Positions 62,379-64,000 of a DNA stretch of 64,000 bases are shown here, one piece after another (positions within the stretch are counted from its first letter, which is position 1; every line of letters begins with the position of its first letter). Location: NCBI GenBank assembly GCA_963704455.1, contig OY969905.1, forward strand, positions 2,170,001-2,234,000, written 5' to 3'. The notes under the pieces are model-generated. The model saw only the letters and a program-made list of their open reading frames with translations, made no database searches and had not been told where the DNA came from. Position numbers and translations under genes: made by a program. The stretch is from DASTCZ01 sp963704455. GTDB lineage: Bacteria > Acidobacteriota > Terriglobia > Acidiferrales > UBA7541.

Positions 62379-63827
62379 ATGTTGAGTTTTTCAAAACGCA
62401 TGTGGGCTCCCATCCTCGCCGCGGCGGTGTGTGTGGCGTCAGCTCAAGCACAGCAGCAACAGCAACCGCCGCCGCCGCCGCCGCCAACAACAAACCCGAC
62501 GCAGCCGGCGCAGCCAACGACACCAGTGCAACCGATTACGAATCCCGATGGCTCGCAATCCGGATCCAATGGCGATACCGCTTCTCCCATACAAACCACA
62601 GCAAGCGTTGTGACCGGCGGCCTCGCGCCCAGCGTTGGCGAGAGCAATGAAGAGCGCAGCCAGATTCGCATTGGTGTCCAGGCAGCCGAGTCCTTCGACT
62701 CAAATTTTCCGGGGGCTGCGACTCCAGGTATGTGGAATGAGATTTCGAATTTCGGAGGACATTTGGAGTTGCATCACACAGGCCGGACCTCGGAAATGAT
62801 GTTCCGCTACGCCGGAGGAGGCTTGTTGGATGCCCAGAATTCGGGATTCGATAAGATGTATCACCAGTTTGAAGTCGCGGAGGCAGTCCAGTTCCGCCGG
62901 TGGTCACTGCGGCTCGACGACCTATTCAGTTATCTACCGGATTCTTCTTTTGGATTTCAAATGCTTGGAATAACGCAATCGAATCTGGGGAATGTGAGTT
63001 TTCTGAACCCCTCGGTTCCGCCGAGCCAAACGATCTTGACTACACAAGACATGCGCGTGAGCAATGTCATCCTTGCGCAAATACAGGTTGAGGCCAGCCA
63101 GCGCACCGCATTTACTTTCACTGGGGGCTATGGCCTGCTCCACTTCACGACCCCGGGTTTCCTGGATCCGACAAACTATAATTTCGGCTTCGGATACAAC
63201 TACGCGTTGAACGCCCGCGACGTTCTCGGCGTAAGCTACCAGTACAATAATTATAGCTTCAGCTCGACAAATTCCACGATTAACGACAGCCAGGTTTTGG
63301 TCAGCTACGGGCATCACATTACAGGGCGTCTGGCTTTTCAAGTGGGAGCGGGCCCGGAACTGAATTACGAAACGCCTCCGGGCAGCTCAATCGTAATTGG
63401 GAGAACTCTGTTTGGCGCAAACGCCGGCCTCAACTACCAATTCAAAGAGTCGGCGATTTCCGCCTCATTTTCACGCGGCGTCACTGGGGGCTCTGGGATC
63501 ATCGCCGGGGCCAGCGGGGACACGGCACAGATTTCAGCGAACCATCAGTTGGGACGCAGGACGACAATTTACGGGAACTTTGGCTACTCGTTCAATCAAT
63601 CCCTGCCTCAACAATCAGTAGCGACGACTACATATCAAGGCCTCTACGGGGGGGCGGGTGTGGATTATAAGGTCGCCCAGAGAGCGGATTTCTACGTAAA
63701 TTATAGTTACCTGCACCAAAACGCGAATGGTCCTGTCTGCGCCGGCCCTGCCTGCGCCGTGAGCTTTAACCGCCATCAAATCTGGGTCGGGATCAACTTT
63801 GACTTCCGTCCAATCCCGCTTTACTGA
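62379..63827 (+). CDS. Outer-membrane beta-barrel protein of the exopolysaccharide cluster
   Basis: A 482-residue protein: signal peptide (1-24, ending AQA), a Gln/Pro-rich stretch (QQQQQ-PPPPPPP, about 25-55), then beta-strand-rich sequence with alternating hydrophobic residues and aromatic ends, closing with INFDFRPIPLY. This is the form of GumB-adjacent or exosortase-type 'outer membrane beta-barrel' proteins in exopolysaccharide clusters. AAGGAG precedes the ATG, 18 bases after the Wza-like stop. Confidence 0.75.
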   Translation: MLSFSKRMWAPILAAAVCVASAQAQQQQQPPPPPPPTTNPTQPAQPTTPVQPITNPDGSQSGSNGDTASPIQTTASVVTGGLAPSVGESNEERSQIRIGVQAAESFDSNFPGAATPGMWNEISNFGGHLELHHTGRTSEMMFRYAGGGLLDAQNSGFDKMYHQFEVAEAVQFRRWSLRLDDLFSYLPDSSFGFQMLGITQSNLGNVSFLNPSVPPSQTILTTQDMRVSNVILAQIQVEASQRTAFTFTGGYGLLHFTTPGFLDPTNYNFGFGYNYALNARDVLGVSYQYNNYSFSSTNSTINDSQVLVSYGHHITGRLAFQVGAGPELNYETPPGSSIVIGRTLFGANAGLNYQFKESAISASFSRGVTGGSGIIAGASGDTAQISANHQLGRRTTIYGNFGYSFNQSLPQQSVATTTYQGLYGGAGVDYKVAQRADFYVNYSYLHQNANGPVCAGPACAVSFNRHQIWVGINFDFRPIPLY

Positions 63828-63859
63828 GCTGGGAACGTGGCGAAACTGGGGGAGAATTA

Positions 63860-64000
63860 ATGCTTGGACACCGTGATATGACGATGGAAGACTACATCGG
63901 GATCGTGCGCCGCCACATTTGGCTGCTGGTTTTGCCGCCGATCGTGCTTTGCGTGGGGGCGTATATTGCCGCGCGCATTATTCCACCCCGTTATTCATCT
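63860..64000 (+). CDS. Chain-length determinant (Wzz-type), N-terminal part only
   Basis: The first 47 codons are present and the gene runs past the window end. The start (MLGHRDMTMEDYIGIVRRHI) followed by a membrane helix (WLLVLPPIVLCVGAYIAARI) and IPPRYSS is the N-terminus of the Wzz/polysaccharide co-polymerase family. GGGGGAG precedes the ATG. It continues the export cluster. Confidence 0.8.
   Translation, partial: MLGHRDMTMEDYIGIVRRHIWLLVLPPIVLCVGAYIAARIIPPRYSS

Overview
The window looks like chromosomal DNA of an Acidobacteriota bacterium (Terriglobia-like). It is GC-rich and densely packed. Two large FtsX/MacB-type 'orphan' permeases of the acidobacterial (ADOP) kind are present, one next to PadR, HAAS and CPBP genes. 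There are also tandem carboxypeptidase-regulatory-like surface proteins, an M28 peptidase with a PA region, a long two-domain ThyX-like protein and a membrane Ser/Thr kinase. This assignment comes from gene content only. I saw no rRNA, tRNA, transposase, prophage or CRISPR array.

Layout. 0-0.5 kb: a HigBA/RelE-like toxin with the start of its antitoxin. 0.5-7 kb: an alpha/beta hydrolase, ABC ATPase, permease and LolA-like operon, then queG and a B12-binding radical SAM gene that overlap tail to tail. 7-21 kb: ADOP permease, M28 peptidase, an exported protein made of 29-residue repeats followed by a perfect-palindrome terminator, PAP2 phosphatase, an array of five 30-bp elements, two paralogous Cna-B/CarboxypepD_reg-like proteins lying between an intact SRPBCC gene and the relic 3' end of another, and an amine oxidase. 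21-30 kb: superoxide dismutase, LuxR-type regulator, PuuD-like membrane protein, MurJ, GT2 glycosyltransferase, YbjQ protein, Ser/Thr kinase. 30-41 kb: housekeeping block (lon, CCA/poly(A) polymerase, dinB, prmC, prfA, thyX-like, rpmE). 41-47 kb: PadR, HAAS, CPBP protease, ADOP permease, MBL-like protein. 47-50 kb: an ATP-grasp and LLM flavin monooxygenase pair behind a leader that looks like a transcription attenuator with a Cys-rich leader peptide.

50-64 kb reads as one functional region: control of exopolysaccharide export by c-di-GMP and sigma-54. It holds a GGDEF-PilZ protein, three stand-alone PilZ proteins, a histidine kinase and NtrC-type regulator pair, two more AAA+ Fis-type regulators and the first genes of a Wza/Wzz-type export cluster (polysaccharide export protein, outer-membrane beta-barrel protein, chain-length determinant cut by the window end). 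By eye I find TGG-N10-GC type (-24/-12) sigma-54 promoter candidates in front of six transcription units here. The three AAA+ regulators share an almost identical Fis-type recognition helix, and one of them has lost the GAFTGA loop needed to engage sigma-54. An ECF sigma/FecR-like pair and a CBS-domain protein are interspersed.

Starts given here were chosen from Shine-Dalgarno sites, signal peptides and family length, so several are shorter than the longest open frame. All functional calls rest on recognising sequence motifs; no search was run.
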